Both the position numbers and the translations under genes were made by a program. DNA of 46,380 nucleotides from positions 1 through 46,380 of IMG/VR virus record IMGVR_UViG_3300029286_000071; one strand, 5' to 3'. Source of the stretch: a virus. Shown piece after piece: positions 11,580-23,788 of this stretch (positions are counted from its first letter, which is position 1; each line of letters begins with the position of its first letter). The notes below the pieces were generated by a model, which did not search any database, was not told the origin of the DNA, and saw only the letters and a program-made list of their open reading frames with translations.

Positions 11580-11975
11580 TTAATTTAAAAAATAAAATCT
11601 ATAGTCTTGAACAATAACTCTTCTATTCTTTTCATCATATCAATTATTAAGTCCTCAATCTTCATAACAATTATAAACATAAAAACTACTTAGACTCTTA
11701 TTACTTAGAAACTGATTAGATACAAGGTTTTTAAGTATCAAAAGACTATTGAAAGTTGTGTTTTCATTATGCCCAATAAACTTAAATTCTAAAAGTGTTC
11801 ATTTATTTAAAAAAGATTGTTGTTCTCAAAGTATATTAATTGTTATGTAAGTTCAAACTTGGTCATCAGAAATAGGCAATCAAAAATATATTCTATCTCA
11901 AGTAATATTGTGGATAGCAGTTATAGACTTTAGATAAGTGATTATTTTGTCAATTTCTATTTGTCTTACGCTCAT
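11580..11975 (-). CDS. Tail completion / terminator-like protein
   Basis: 131 residues starting MSVRQIEIDKIITYLKSITA, followed by NITGDRIYFGLPISDDQVG and YITINILGEQQSF. This is the pattern of siphophage minor tail proteins that cap the tail tube (helix, then 'v..ri....p.......yi.i'). It overlaps the upstream gp10-like gene by 10 bp and precedes the tube gene, the usual order. Confidence 0.65.
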
Positions 11976-12337
11976 AAATTTTTACTTATTATACTTATAA
12001 TTTCTGACTGATTATTTTCTTTAGCTTTTGTCATCATTCTTGCACCAACTCAAATTTTGAATATATTTCATTTTGGCTTATTATATTTATATATTTTGCC
12101 TCAAACTCAATATTCAACCCAATAGGCATAAGGAGTTTTATTTTTAATCTTTCAACTTACAATATCGCCGTTCCTTGTTGCCTTTTCTGTTTCATAACTT
12201 CAAACAAGTTTTCTTGTATCTTCTGGCGTTCAAGCTTCTATTTTTTCTTTTAAAAAACTTAAACCTTGATTGATACCGATGATAAGTTTATTAGCAATAT
12301 CATTTATAGATTTATCTAAATCTTTTTCAAAACTCAT
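11966..12337 (-). CDS. HK97 gp10-like neck/tail component
   Basis: 123 residues. The phrases GTPEDTRKLVGSYETEK and YAYWVEYGVGGK, then ARMMTKA, are the hallmark of the HK97 gp10 family ('tPvdTG.LR.S......yA..vEyGt......p...mr.a'). These proteins join head and tail. The glycine after the VEY motif is coded by TGA. It lies in a run of four connector genes. Confidence 0.8.
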
Positions 12338-12338
12338 T

Positions 12339-12683
12339 TTAAAGTTCAGTTATTTCTAAGGCAATATGATTGATTTGCGAGAATAATCTTTGTGCTTTTA
12401 CACTACTGATTAAGTAAGTTCAAATCTCTCATAAAGTAGTATCAAATATACTTATCTCATCTCACTCGGCAATATTATTGTTTTCAGGACTAATAATTAC
12501 TTTTATTTTGTTTAAATTTGTTTCTGTTGCTAAATTTGTATTATCTAACCTTTTATTTGTAGAATAATAACAACAAGGCATAAAAGAATAAATTGTAGAA
12601 TAACTTTTATAATCTTCTCAATTAGAATTTAAAATAACAACTCTTTTAATGTCTGCGGTATATGGCAATAATGATTTAAGCAT
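12339..12683 (-). CDS. Head closure / head-tail joining protein candidate
   Basis: 114 residues (MLKSLLPYTADIKRVVILNS...). The segment NKIKVIISPENNNIAEGDEISIFDT has the SPP1 gp16 / HK97 gp10-neighbour style of a small beta-barrel head-closure protein. The family call rests mainly on gene order (adaptor - closure - gp10-like - tail completion). Confidence 0.6.
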
Positions 12684-12685
12684 TT

Positions 12686-13243
12686 TTATATAGAGGCTAA
12701 TTTGTAATTTCAAAGAATTGATTGAATAATTATAGGCGAAGATTCACTAGATATATAATTAATGGACACATCTCACACCTTATAGCTAGATACTTCTTTA
12801 CCTCAATCCCTATTCATCTCTCAAGCAATCATAATATACATTAATAACTGTAAGTCACTAGGAATAGTTGAATATCCACTAGTGTAAGTTATATCAAAAA
12901 AATTAAATTGCTTAGTGGTATCAATGAAAGTAGCAAGATTATTTATAAAAATCTTTCTTCAAAATCTTATCATATAGTCTTGGTTCAAAACTCATACATA
13001 ACTTGTTCAGTCAATAGCTTTAATTACAGTTACATTTGAATTAGAAACATAAAAACTTCAATCTAAACCATTAATATCGCAACAAGATATTTGTTCAGTC
13101 TTATCAGACTGTGAAATATCTCCAATAACATTTATTAAAGTTTTTTGAACTGCAGGTATAAGTATATTAAGCTTATCATCTGAACTACTATCAGTAATTC
13201 AAAGATAACTCTTAACATCTGTAAGTTGTACCCAATTAGACAT
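12686..13243 (-). CDS. Head-tail adaptor (gp6-like)
   Basis: 185 residues starting MSNWVQLTDVKSYLGITDSS, followed by DDKLNILIPAVQKTLINVIG. This is the standard start of phage head-tail connector proteins of the gp6/gp15 type ('vtl.d.K.yL.i....DD..L..li..A...ie...g'). Near the end comes DLQLLMYIMIAGEMNRDGGK. It forms the ring below the portal. Confidence 0.8.
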
Positions 13244-13255
13244 AATTTTTAAAGA

Positions 13256-13651
13256 TTATTTTTTACTCTTTTTACTTTTCTTAGTTTCTGTATAATCATC
13301 TTCAACATTTTCTAACTGTTCATTTAATTTAGAAATTCTTTCTTGTCTCATTTTTTCTTTAACTTCAAAATTATTTTCTAATTCTGAAATTTCTTTGAAT
13401 AAACGAGTTTCAATAGCTTTAATTTCTCTTTCTAAATTAGAACGGTCATTATTTGTTTCTCTCTCTATTTTTTCAATTCATTCTAAAATTTCCTCTTTAC
13501 TTTTTCATCATACCTGCTCAAATGAATTTGATAAAAAGAATTTTTTACTTTCCTCTGGAATTTCTATAATCTCTCAATTAAGTATTTTCTTTTTTTCATT
13601 TCATACTTTTGCAAAAGTATGTTCTGTGCCGATATATTTTACTTTTATCAT
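13256..13651 (-). CDS. Coiled-coil protein between capsid and connector genes
   Basis: 131 residues. The N-terminal ~35 residues (MIKVKYIGTEHTFAKVGNEK...GEIIEIP) look like the small beta domain that often precedes head-tail genes. The rest is a strongly charged coiled coil (LEREIKAIETRLFKEISELE) ending in KKSKKSKK. Such proteins are common just after the major capsid gene. Function unknown; a minor capsid or connector accessory role is a guess. Confidence 0.65.
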
Positions 13652-13680
13652 AAAATGGTTAGTTAATTTTATTGCCTAAA

Positions 13681-13701
13681 GGGGAGCCTAAATAACCCCC
13701 C
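13681..13701 (-). terminator. Hairpin after major capsid gene
   Basis: G4 and C6 runs flank an 11-nt loop just past the stop of the capsid gene. With the hairpin after the tail tube gene, it marks the two structural genes expected to be made in largest amount. No clear U-run follows, so mRNA 3'-end protection is as likely as termination. Confidence 0.45.
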
Positions 13702-13714
13702 AATTAGTTTAAAT

Positions 13715-14842
13715 TTACACAGTTGCATTGATTGCTAATCATACACTTGGAGAAGTTTGACCTGCTTTTTTATTTACTATAGTGAAACCAAATTCAACTG
13801 TAGCAATAACAGCATATCATTTTCAAGGTATTTTGATAACATCAATCTCAATAGGTTGTCAATAACCCCATTGAATAGCTGGTTTGTATATATAGGCAAA
13901 TCAACCTTTAGTGTTTGAAGCAGGAGTTGCTGATTGTTTTCAGTCTGCTTGTGTCAATCCGAAATCTCTACAAACTACATATTCTACTCAAGCAAGTTTG
14001 TTTTGTAATTTTCCATCAACTACTGTTGAAGCAATACCATTTTGATATTGATTTTTGAACTCTGCGATTGTAAGAGTCTTATTGTATGTATTGCCATTAA
14101 TTAATAGTAATAAATTAGCTAAATCATAAGAATAATCTCATAACAAAGCTCTAACTGTAATAAAATCATCAAATTCAAGTGTTCATACATCAATATACCC
14201 AGTATTTGCTCAACCCGCTAATGCTATTTTTCTAATACCATTATCTAGTAATAGTCTATGGTCGTCAGCACCAGAAGCAAATGTAGAAGTTGGAACAGCG
14301 TCATCACAGTTAACATTACCAGTTGAGGCGTTGGAAGTATCACCATTGATAATCATGCTTTCAGCAGTTCTTACAACCTGTTTACTAATATCTTCCATAA
14401 CTGAGGTTTCAACATCAGTAATAGAGTGATTAGTAAGTTTTTTTGAAATATCTACTGAAATTATCATAGGTGCTTGTGTGATAGTAACATCTCCAGTACC
14501 TAGTCTATTTTTCCCTTGTGCAAGGATACCTGCACCAGTAGTCCATTCTGAATTACCTACAGCAAATCATACTTCGCCTTTAACTGCAACCTTAACAGAA
14601 GCCCCCATATTGTTTCAATGAAATCAAGGTAACTTATCAAGGAATGTTGCATAAGCAGGTACTGAATTATATACGGTATCTGAAAGAGTATCAACTGGAA
14701 CTAATTCTTTACCATATCCAGTATTAGTTGTGTGTTCAACTTCGTTTGCATTCTTTTCATAGTCTGCAACCTCTTTTTCAAAAACTTCTGCTGAAATAAT
14801 ATCAGCTCTAAGTTCTTTTATTCTATCTATTAATTTGTTCAT
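13715..14842 (-). CDS. Major capsid protein, HK97 fold
   Basis: 375 residues, start MNKLIDRIKELRADIISAEV. A short N-terminal helix precedes VPVDTLSDTVYNSVPAYATF, the N-arm region of HK97-type capsids, then VTITQAPMIISVDISKKLTN, a long helix (DISKQVVRTAESMII) and NGDTSNASTGNVNC. The end reads VIATVEFGFTIVNKKAGQTS. It follows the protease gene in the usual order. Unlike the tail genes, about two thirds of its glycines use GGN rather than TGA (hand count), which may reflect translation demand. Confidence 0.85.
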
Positions 14843-14863
14843 TTTTTTAAATTAAATTAAATA

Positions 14864-16600
14864 TTAAAATTGTCCTTTTGCTATTTGTAATTTTTTAGCA
14901 AGTTCAGAATTTGATTTTTTTTCAGCTTTATAACTTCAAACTGATGAAAAAATTGTATTCCTTAATTTTCCAAATAATTCGGTTATAGTATCTACTATTT
15001 CCTCATTATCTTTTGTTAATGAATTTATCTTATCAGTTAACTCATTATTTACTAACTCTAAGTTTTCCACAAAGCTATTTTTCAAGCTTTCTATATCCTT
15101 TGTGTGTGTTTCAACACTAATATAATCTTTTTGTAAAGTTTCTAATTTATTGCTTATAGATAATTCCATTTCAGAGATTTTTATTTCAAAATCACTAAAA
15201 AGTTTATCTATAGCTTTTTTTCAAGCAAACTCATTAGACTCTTCGTTTTGATTATCAATTTTATCCTGTTCTACAGGAGCTTCTATCGTTTCAGGAGTTT
15301 CTAAATCTTCTTTTACTTCTTCTTTAATTTCATTAAATTCAGGTGCTTCTTTTTCAAATTCAGAATAATGTTTGCTTAGATGTTTATAAACTGCTTTTCT
15401 TTCTTCTTCTGGTATATCAGCACCACCTCTTGCACCTAATAATGCTCACATTGCAGCCTTTACTCAACCCCAAACAGTTTCAAGTCATCAATCAACTACA
15501 TCGTGATGAGGTAGTTTATACGCTCAAAGTGTTTCTGAATTTTCTTCATCATACCAAGTGAAGCCTTTAGAATACTTAACATAATCAATAGTATCTCAAT
15601 CAGTAGCCCAGTCTTTTAGTCTTTTTTTAGCCCCTACTCAATCCCAAGCTTTTCACTCATCAGATAAAGAGTAAGATTTATAAGATACTACTTTGTTTAT
15701 TTCTGTTTCAACTTCCTCAATAACTTCATCTGTAGTTTCCTCATTAATAGTTTCTGAAACTTCTTCTTGTTTTTCTTCTTGTAACTCTTTCTCTTGGTTT
15801 TCTTCTGTAGTTTCCTCATTTTGTTCTTGTTCTTTTTCTTCTTCGTGTTCTACAACTGCATTTTTTCTTTCGTTTATTTTATCTCAAAGTTTTTCTTTTA
15901 ATTCTTCTGCTTTATTGTGAGCAAATTGTCATATTCAATTTTGAATTGCCATTGCTTCTTCATTGCTTCAAATAGTAACAAGTGAATTTTCTAGCATAGT
16001 TGCTTTAGTTATAACTAATATAAGGGTTTCAGATTGCCCACAAAATGCGTCATATATTCAACCCCATCAATATTTTTCGACTGCTTCTTCTTCTGAGATT
16101 AGTTTTCAAGTTGCTACATCTTCAAATTTATATTCATCAGTCATTGCTCCAGTAGACAATGCAGTTATTAATCATTTTTCAACTCTTACTCTATCTGTTC
16201 ATTCAAGAGTATCTTTATAAACAAAAAACATTATATTTAGATTTTTAGCTTTATCATACCAAAAAGATAAGGCGTGTCAGATTGGCTCTTCTACATTATG
16301 CTGAAATAATATAAGAGGGTTTTTGAAATAATCATCAAAGCTCCAACCTTTCTGATTATACTTGTAACCATTTCTTGATTTTTCTCAAGGTCAATAATTT
16401 TGCGATGCTATTCATTTATAAATTAGTACATCTTCTCAATCAGGCAACTCAATACCTGTTTTAATCATATCTATAGTTTTATCTGCCATTATAGAGTTCA
16501 TTGCTTTATCTTTTAAGATTTTGCAATCTAAATGAAAGAAAAAACCGTTTTTATTGATAAAATCTTTTAGCTCTTTCTTTTTCAAATTTTTAATATCCAT
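14864..16600 (-). CDS. Prohead protease fused to scaffold-like region
   Basis: 578 residues. The N-terminal ~220 match HK97-type prohead proteases: LFQHNVEEPIGHA with the catalytic His near 101, EKGLITALSTGAM with the Ser near 149, then MLENSLVTIGSNEEA. A Glu/Gln-rich coiled linker (~225-310) leads to a domain with WATDGDTIDYVKY, GAYKLPHHDVVDGG and GALLGARGGADIP, seen in proteases of other phages and in scaffolds. A long C-terminal coiled coil follows. The protein should both scaffold and mature the capsid, which fits the absence of a separate scaffold gene. Confidence 0.8.
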
Positions 16601-16619
16601 AATAAAATAAGTTAAATTA

Positions 16620-17858
16620 TTAAATAATACCTGATGATTGCTCTAATGGGATAATATTATTCTTGATTAGAGGTTTTTTGGCTTGGTCTGGCAATTTAGC
16701 TGTATCATATCATCTTTCATTCCATACCATTTCTACAGTTTGTAATCAAAGTTCTATATCTTTTCTTTGGTTTTCTTCAATAGTATCTCTATCATCGAAA
16801 CTTTCACTATCTAGTTTAATAACAAACTTAAATTTTTTATCTACAAACTTTTTATAAAAATTATTCATATCAATTTCAAGTTGGTTTGCAAATTGTGTAA
16901 GAGTTTCTTTAGCTTCTTTCCTTATGCTTGTTATTGACCTATCAGCTCAACTTGATTGTATATAGCCTATAATACGAGGGTCTATTTGATAAACCATTCA
17001 CATTTTTTTTATGAAAAACTCTCTAAGTTGTATCAAATCTAAATCCTTGTTACTCATATCCAACACTTTAGCATCTTTTATTCAATTTGAAACTATATGT
17101 TTAAAACTATTTTCAGTACCTTTGAATTTTTGATTTATCATATCATCTGCAACTTTTACTTCGGTTCCTTTAATTTCGGGGTCAAGCATAAAGATAACAT
17201 TAGGCATTGCATTGTTTTTGAAAAAATAGTAATTACGCCTTGAAGTTTCTTTCTCTGCCATTGCATCATATAATATACTCTCATATAGACTTGCTCAATA
17301 ACTAGGATTATCAGAATTATATCTTACTATAGAGTTATACATATTGTCGGCTTGTATTTCCTTAGAAACTCATCTAGTTGTTTGAGTATATTTAAGGATA
17401 TTTCATAAATTATCTACATTTTTTCTGATTGTTCTACTGTCTACAACTTGTGCTTTAATTTCTCAAAGTACATTTGTTTGAGGGAAAATATAAATATCCC
17501 CACTGCAAAAATGATGAGTAAAATATTTTTCTTTAAATAGTTTGAAAGTATTATCAGAAAAAACATTTAAAACTTTATTAAGTGTTACGGTATCTTCTAT
17601 AATTTTTCAGTTGCTATCTTCTAAGTAAATTCAATTAGTTCAGACCCAACTTACTATTTTAGTTTTGTATGCTTGTGCTTCCGTAGAATAATTTTGAATT
17701 TCATAAAAAGTATTTAAAGAAAATACAACATCTCAACAAGCATTTAATGAAGTTCAAATAAAATTAAATCCTCTTGATGATAGATTAGAAATAACATTAG
17801 TGTCTAATCATTCAATTTTTTGAGTTTTCTTTTTAATTTCAAATCAAAATATATCCAT
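16620..17858 (-). CDS. Portal protein (HK97 family)
   Basis: 412 residues. Recognisable portal features: GASLYESILYDAMAEKETSR, then YYFFKNNAMPNVIFMLDPEI, and KKMGMVYQIDPRIIGYIQ before SSGADRSITSIRKEAKETL (the phage portal 'P...lG......nae......f'). It forms the dodecameric DNA gate. It lies between a small gene after terminase and the protease gene, as expected. Confidence 0.85.
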
Positions 17859-17901
17859 ACAAGATAAATCAGATTAATAAATTATTGTAGTTATACTAAT
17901 A

Positions 17902-18165
17902 CTAATTTTGTGATAGTGTATTTTTTTTGGTATCAAAAAGAGAGTATTTGTCAATTAAGTTAAATATCTTTCTTTTTTTACGAATATATGTAATTTTTTT
18001 ATTTATAAATAATTCATATTTTGTTGTTTTGTTATTTTTCCTCTCAATCAATAATTTTCTAACTAATCAAGACTCAACTAAAAATCATTCAGACTCTAGC
18101 TTATTAGTTAAGTCTTCAATGTTTTCAGAAGTTTTAAAAATGTTTTCTATATTTTTATCAAGCAT
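17902..18165 (-). CDS. Hypothetical protein between terminase and portal (87 aa)
   Basis: MLDKNIENIFKTSENIEDLT at the start, followed by a basic beta-rich segment (TTKYELFINKKITYIRKKRK). No family recognised. It ends in TAG, 6 bp before the terminase gene on the genome map and in the same transcript. Confidence 0.65.
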
Positions 18166-18171
18166 AAAAGA

Positions 18172-19692
18172 TTAATTAACTGATATATAAAATTCTTTGT
18201 GTTCATACTCTTTCCAGCTCCATACTCACGCATCAACTAAGTTGTCAACTCATCATTCATCACCAGTAAAATCTAATAATTCATTTACCCAATCAGAACA
18301 ATCAGGATAAAAGAGTATCTGTCATCTCATTAATTCTCATTCATATTCTTTAAATCTAGTGAGTTTATCTTTCGTGGCATTTACAACCTCAATAGCCATT
18401 CATATTTCCTCTCAATCTTTATTTTTAAATCTTTTCTTTTGTAAGACTCTAGCAAATAATTCTCAACCATTATTCTTCTCAATTAAAACTCTGATAGCAT
18501 TGTATTTAATATAAAGGCTTGTTATAATCTTTTCTGCTATATCTTCGTCTTTTTGGCTTCATTCTAATTTCTTACAATATAATCAATATCTATAAGTAAT
18601 ATTATTAATTGTCTTAAATCCTGTTACAGCAATCCCAATAGCATCACTTCAAGTTTTTAGGCTAAAAGCTGGGTCTATTCATATTTGCACAAAATCAAAA
18701 TCAATTTGTTCTTGTGTGTAGTTAATCCATTCATCTCTTACAATAGTTTGTCCCCTGATTAATGGTATTCAGAGAAAATTTTGGTCAAAATTACTTTTTT
18801 CTTCTCTTCTTATAGCATCAAGACTAATAACATTGCTAGTTCAAATATTATCCTTATTAATTTCTTCTGCCTCCTTATCTGTTTCAACATATCTATTCCA
18901 TAGTATAGTTCAAGATTTAGTTCAAGCTGGTCAATAAATAAAGTTAGAATAAACAATCCAATTAGGATTATTAACAGCCTCTTGCTTCTTTCTTACATTT
19001 CTTCAATCTTTTCTAATAACATTTCACAGCCATATAATCTGTCAGCAAGTCTTATCAAGTCATCATATAACCTCTCAATTCAAGAAGTCCATATCTGCCT
19101 TAATTATTCTTAGATTCTTAGTGTTCTTATCATTATCCAAATCATCAAACAAGATATGAGTAGGTCTTACATTTCATTTAAGCTTTGAATTAAAAATTTC
19201 TCATCTTAAAGCTTCTCACATTCAGAATGCCTTAACTTTAATATAATTAGTTGTTACAAATTCGCTAATTCCTTTTTCAGAAATATCATCGTCTTCATAG
19301 TCACTTGACTTTTTACTGAATAAAACTCAAAAGTCTTCTTCTATTAAGTTATTATGTATAAGTTCTTGTGCAATAAGTTTGTTAAAACTCTTAGCCTTGT
19401 CTTTATCATAACAAAGATTACAAATAAAATCAGTCTTTTCATAACATATTTTCCAAATTTCAAAAGCCATTCATAGAATAGTGGTCTTTGCACTTTCCCT
19501 ATGTCATTCTACATACAGATTTAATCATTTTTGAGCTGATATACACCAGTCTTTATGGAATGGTGCTAATTCAGGGAATTTGATATGTTTTTGGAAATAA
19601 TATAAAAAAAAGTTATAAAAATCTTGCTCTAAGTATATTACTCTAGTATTTTGTTCTGAAATTACATTTAATAATAATTCTTGGTCTGTCAT
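18172..19692 (-). CDS. terL: Terminase large subunit
   Basis: 506 residues. ATPase: Walker A GHRESAKT at about 63-70 (first Gly is TGA) and Walker B HILFDDLD at about 179-186. Nuclease: GIDPAFSLKTGSDAIGI, then LIEKNNGGELFARV and the final DNLVDAGVWSWKEY, typical of the RNase-H-like domain. It packages DNA through the portal. Its start overlaps the stop of the upstream gene by one base (TAATG), so the two are translationally coupled. Confidence 0.92.
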
Positions 19693-20336
19693 TATAGTTT
19701 TTTAAAAAATACTCATAATTTATTATCAGAATGCCCTATTGTTGACTCTCATATATGGGCTATATAAGAATAGCTAGGAAGATAACAAGGTAATCATAAC
19801 TCTTTACCTATTTGTCATATACAAGCATCAATTTGTTGGTTTCTTTTTGGTATATAAGTTTTTAAATGATTTGCATAAAATGGGTGGTTGATTATTCTTT
19901 CAATGTTATTAAACAAATAACAGGCTCAAATATTACTCCAACCATTCCTTATATCATTCCAACCTTGTCTACTTATTACATCGGCAACTCTATAATCAAG
20001 AATAAAATTATAATAAGCAAAATCTTTTCATTCTGATATAATTTTTTCAAGTTCTTCTTTAAATCATTGCCTAAAAATATAATCATCTTGAAAATATATT
20101 ACATATTCCTTGTCTTTATTTTGTTTTATTGAATAATCAAAATTCATAAAACATCATCGTTTTACTTCATTAATTTCTAGTTTAATATTATTATCTTCAA
20201 TCTGATAAGTTCAAGGTTCAGCATAAATATATATGGTTTCATTGATTCAACAATCCCTTAGACTTTGTATTGATTTATTTATTGTTGGTTTTTCTCTTTC
20301 AATAAGAGTAACAACGAATTTAATTCTTGATACCAT
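19692..20336 (-). CDS. Glycosyltransferase-like protein (GT-A type)
   Basis: 214 residues, MVSRIKFVVTLIEREKPTIN. The early TLIER..PTI..S..SL and the acidic motif YFQDDYIF (~95) suit an inverting GT-A fold with a DxD-like metal site; GWSNIGACYLF and the later NQQIDACIGQIGKELGLP fit the acceptor side. It sits within a sugar-gene run right before terL. Target may be virion protein or host envelope glycan. Confidence 0.65.
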
Positions 20337-21144
20337 AAACTTCTTTGGTTATTTCTAAATTTTTTCAGCTATTCGTTAAAAGTTTTATGTTGTATTCTTC
20401 TAATGCTCAAAATAAATTATCTCAAACATAACTCTTATAGGCATAATATTCTCTTAGTGTAGCCACATCTTTGGGAAAACAATGTCATCAAGCTCATCTT
20501 CATCAATCGTCAGAAATATTTAGATGACTTGGTCAAATTCTTGTATCAGTTTCTGCTATATACTTTATGACTTTATAATTAATTCAATCTCTTTGACAAA
20601 TATCATAAACCAAATTTGCCATTAATACTTTTGAGGTTAATAAAAAATTGCAAAAATACTTTCAAAGTTCACTTTCTTTTGCTGTACAGATAATTTCTAT
20701 GCTTTTAGGCAAAATATTCATTAGTTCTTGTGCATAAGGCTTAGATTGTTCAGTATATCCAACAATATTCCGACTTGGACTAGATACATTTTGTTTTGCT
20801 GATTTTTCCATAAGAAACTCTGCTGAATGGAAAAAGTATCTATCTTTGTATTGTTCTTGTAGTCTATCAGTAGTTCAAGGAATAATTGTGGATTTAATTA
20901 CTATTTTCTGTCAAGGCGTAGTGTTCTTGATAGCTTCATCTAAGATAGATGAGTCAAACTTTCTATTTTTGGTGGGAGTAGGGACAGCCACAAAAACAAT
21001 ATCACAAGTTTTAAGTTGTTCTAAGTTTCATTTGTACTTTTCATCTAACGAATATCTTACAATTTCAAATCATCTTTCTTCAAAATCATCAGCCATATTT
21101 CAACCAATAAAACCTTGTCATATAAATCAAATCTTATGAGTCAT
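20320..21144 (-). CDS. UDP-glucose/GlcNAc 6-dehydrogenase family protein
   Basis: 274 residues, shorter than the usual ~390-440. Rossmann start IGFIGQGFIGGNMADDF (6-22), then VFVAVPTPT, VIKSTIIPGTT, and the active site GRGAGGHCFPKD with Cys near 222; most of these glycines are TGA. The family oxidises a UDP-hexose to the uronate with NAD. The C-terminal UDP-binding domain is largely missing, so it may be a minimal enzyme. It overlaps the next gene by 17 bp in a sugar operon. Confidence 0.85.
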
Positions 21145-21146
21145 TT

Positions 21147-21881
21147 TTATTTAAAATTAAGTGGTAAAAATCAATCTAAAATACAATAATCATAAAACTC
21201 TTGATATAAGTTATTTCAGAATTGATTAAATCAGGCGTTCTGGTCGTGTCATAATGTAGGCTCTAAGTTCCCAGTAAGCTCTTGATTGTTCATAGGTGGA
21301 ACATAAGTATTTATTCAATTAGCTAAAGCTCTATAACTAACCCACAATTCTTCTCAACATACTTTGAATTTTTCTAAATCATTAGGCAACTTATCAAACA
21401 TACTAGATAAATTACTCCTTCCAAAAAACCAACTATGACCGCTCATATCAACTTGCGTAATCTTACTTGGTATATTGTTGCTTTCGCTTAATATATCTCT
21501 GTCCTTTCTTATTTTTAAGTTCTTAAAATTAGAACCCCAGCTACCATATATTCAAGGTTTCTGATTATAACAATCAATACAATTCTGAATATATCAAGTT
21601 CAAGGAATTATGTCATCATCAAGAATAAATATAAAATCTGTATTAGCGTTGAATGAAATAAAAAATCGACTCCAAACACCTAAATTAAATGAATGCTCTA
21701 TTATTAATGCTCACGGTATTAGCTTATTAATAATATAAGTATACTCTCTTCTTCGTTCCGTTAGATTTACATTTATAATAAACTTATCAATCTTATAAGT
21801 TTGAGCTAATAATGATTTAATTTGTTTTTCTAAATTATCAACTCTTTTGTAAATTGTTAAAACTGCTGTTACTGTTTGCAT
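21147..21881 (-). CDS. Family 2-like glycosyltransferase
   Basis: 244 residues. Start MQTVTAVLTIYKRVDNLEKQ, then IKSLLAQTYKIDKFIINVN, the GT2 nucleotide-binding region, and FIFILDDDIIPGTGYI with the metal-binding DDD. Further on come GSWGSN and MSGHSWFF. Likely transfers a sugar from a nucleotide donor; partners are the dehydrogenase and the other transferases here. Confidence 0.8.
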
Positions 21882-21886
21882 AGTTT

Positions 21887-22495
21887 TTAAGTAAAATATT
21901 TAAAATACATATTTTTGTTTGTTCGTTTTCACATAACCTTTTTATATCATAGTTCTTCTATAAATTTAAGTGTTTCTATGTTATTAATTTCCACCATTAA
22001 GTCAGGTTTATAACCTATAATAGTTTCAATTCAGCCTTTCAAAACTTCTAATTCCATTCACTCTACATCTATTTTTATTAAATCTATTTTTCAAAAATTA
22101 TAATCATCTAGTATCCTTATTTTAACCTTTTCTCATTTTCATTTTCTACAAGCTCACATATTATTCTGTACAACTTGAAATTCAACTGTTTCTTCTTTTT
22201 CTCACAATCAAAAATTATAAGCCTCTACATTATCTCATAAATTATTTATGAATATATTTTGTAATAACAATTTAAAGTTTTCTTTCATTGGCTCAAAAGC
22301 AATAACCTTATATCACTTGTAAGACCAATATATGGTATGATTACCAATATTAGCTCATACATCTAAGATAACACTTCATTTGCTTAATTGAGTTATTGAA
22401 AATTTTAAATAATCTTCTTCATAGAATTTTCATTTAGATAATTCTTTTCAAAGAAAATCTCAATGGTGTCTTATTTTTAAGTTTCAAATTTGCAT
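21887..22495 (-). CDS. FkbM-type SAM methyltransferase
   Basis: 202 residues. SAM motif LDVGANIGNHT (44-54), then VIAFEPMKENFKLL, and later KIDLIKIDVEGMELEVLKG, the standard FkbM signature. Family members O-methylate sugars or small molecules. Location in the sugar cluster points to methylation of a glycan. Confidence 0.88.
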
Positions 22496-22505
22496 AATAA
22501 TTAAG

Positions 22506-23207
22506 TTAATATCTATCTATTTGATTACAAGTCTTGCTATCTAACTTAAAGTAATTGCGTGTAGGTCTGCCCATTATGTATTCATCAAGTGTTGAGCCTA
22601 TATCTATATAACGATTAGTCTTATTAAGTTTCCAACATTCATAAATCATTAAGTTACTAAGAGGTCAAGCACAGAATAGGACTAACTTGTTATTATTCTT
22701 GGCAATATCCTCACACATCTTTATAATATGCTCTTTGTTTTCTTCATAATAAGAAACAACATCAAAAGGTATTCAATAAAACTTTTTAACTTTAAAAGGA
22801 TAATTTTGTCATTCTCAAATCTTATTAGCAACTAATATAACTTTTTCTTTTATTCATTCTAAAACAAGCTTAAAAGTCTTGTAGTTATTGTTTACAAAGA
22901 TTGTAGCAAATGTTTTGTCTTTAGATTTAATTGCGTGCTTGTAGAAAATATTAGCTCTTAAATGTTGCCTGCTTGCTATACCGAACATAAATCACTCATC
23001 TTGATATTTTAGTATATTATTAATTTCTGTTTTAAGTTTAGATTTATTTTGATGTGTTTTCCAAAATCAGCCAGCACCATTGAAAGTATGTCAAGCAATC
23101 AAAGAATACTCTCACTCATTGTAACGGCTGAATGCTGTTGGTGTTTTATTTATAAATATTCTTTGAATAAGATATTTATAATCTTCAGAAAAGTTTTGTT
23201 GTAACAT
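22506..23207 (-). CDS. GT-D fold glycosyltransferase (DUF1792-like)
   Basis: 233 residues. The phrase FSRYNEGEYSLIAG carries the D/N-GE signature of the GT-D glycosyltransferases, and LVLFCAGPLSNLMIYE with YIDIGSTLDEY is the conserved second half. These enzymes add hexoses to protein-linked glycans in streptococcal systems (family knowledge). Here it is probably part of a virion or host glycan pathway. Confidence 0.7.
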
Positions 23208-23777
23208 TTATTTTGTAATTATATAAAATCTTGAATTACTTTCAGGTGGTATTGAGTTATCTTTAATATAAGTAAACTTCTTTCTTTTGCTTAATTCTTC
23301 TAAATATTCCTCAAAATTATAATCATTAAGATGTGGAGCGTTTGCTGTTCATTTAGGAAAAGAATAGAATATAGCAAACCTAACAGTACTATCTATAACT
23401 TTGTTTATATATTTCTTCCATTCGCTCTTAGGGAAAATATGGAAAGTTACATCTAAAGATAATGTTAATTCGGCTTGATATTCTCAATCGTTCAAAACAC
23501 TAAATTGTTTTGTTTTATCGTCTTTAAATCTATTATTACAAATTTCAATTGCTTTTTCAGAAATATCTAAGCCTTCATAGTTTTTTATTTCATAAAGTTC
23601 AAGATTATTTCAGTCTCAACATCAAAATTCTGTAACCGTTATAATATTATTCTCTTTAATAAAGTTATTTATAAAGTTCGCCTTAAACAAAGCATTTGCT
23701 CAATAACTTCATTTTCAAGAATTTCAATTATTGATATAGCGATTATTCCAATAGGCTTTATAATCAAAATTTTTCAT
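23208..23777 (-). CDS. SAM-dependent methyltransferase
   Basis: 189 residues with motif I TEFGCGDGNN (50-58, first and last glycines TGA) and motif II YEGLDISEKAIEIC. Then LTLSLDVTFHIFPKSEWKKY, as in small-molecule methyltransferases found beside sugar genes. Abuts the GT-D gene (stop and start adjoin). Confidence 0.8.
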
Positions 23778-23788
23778 AGTTTTAAAAT

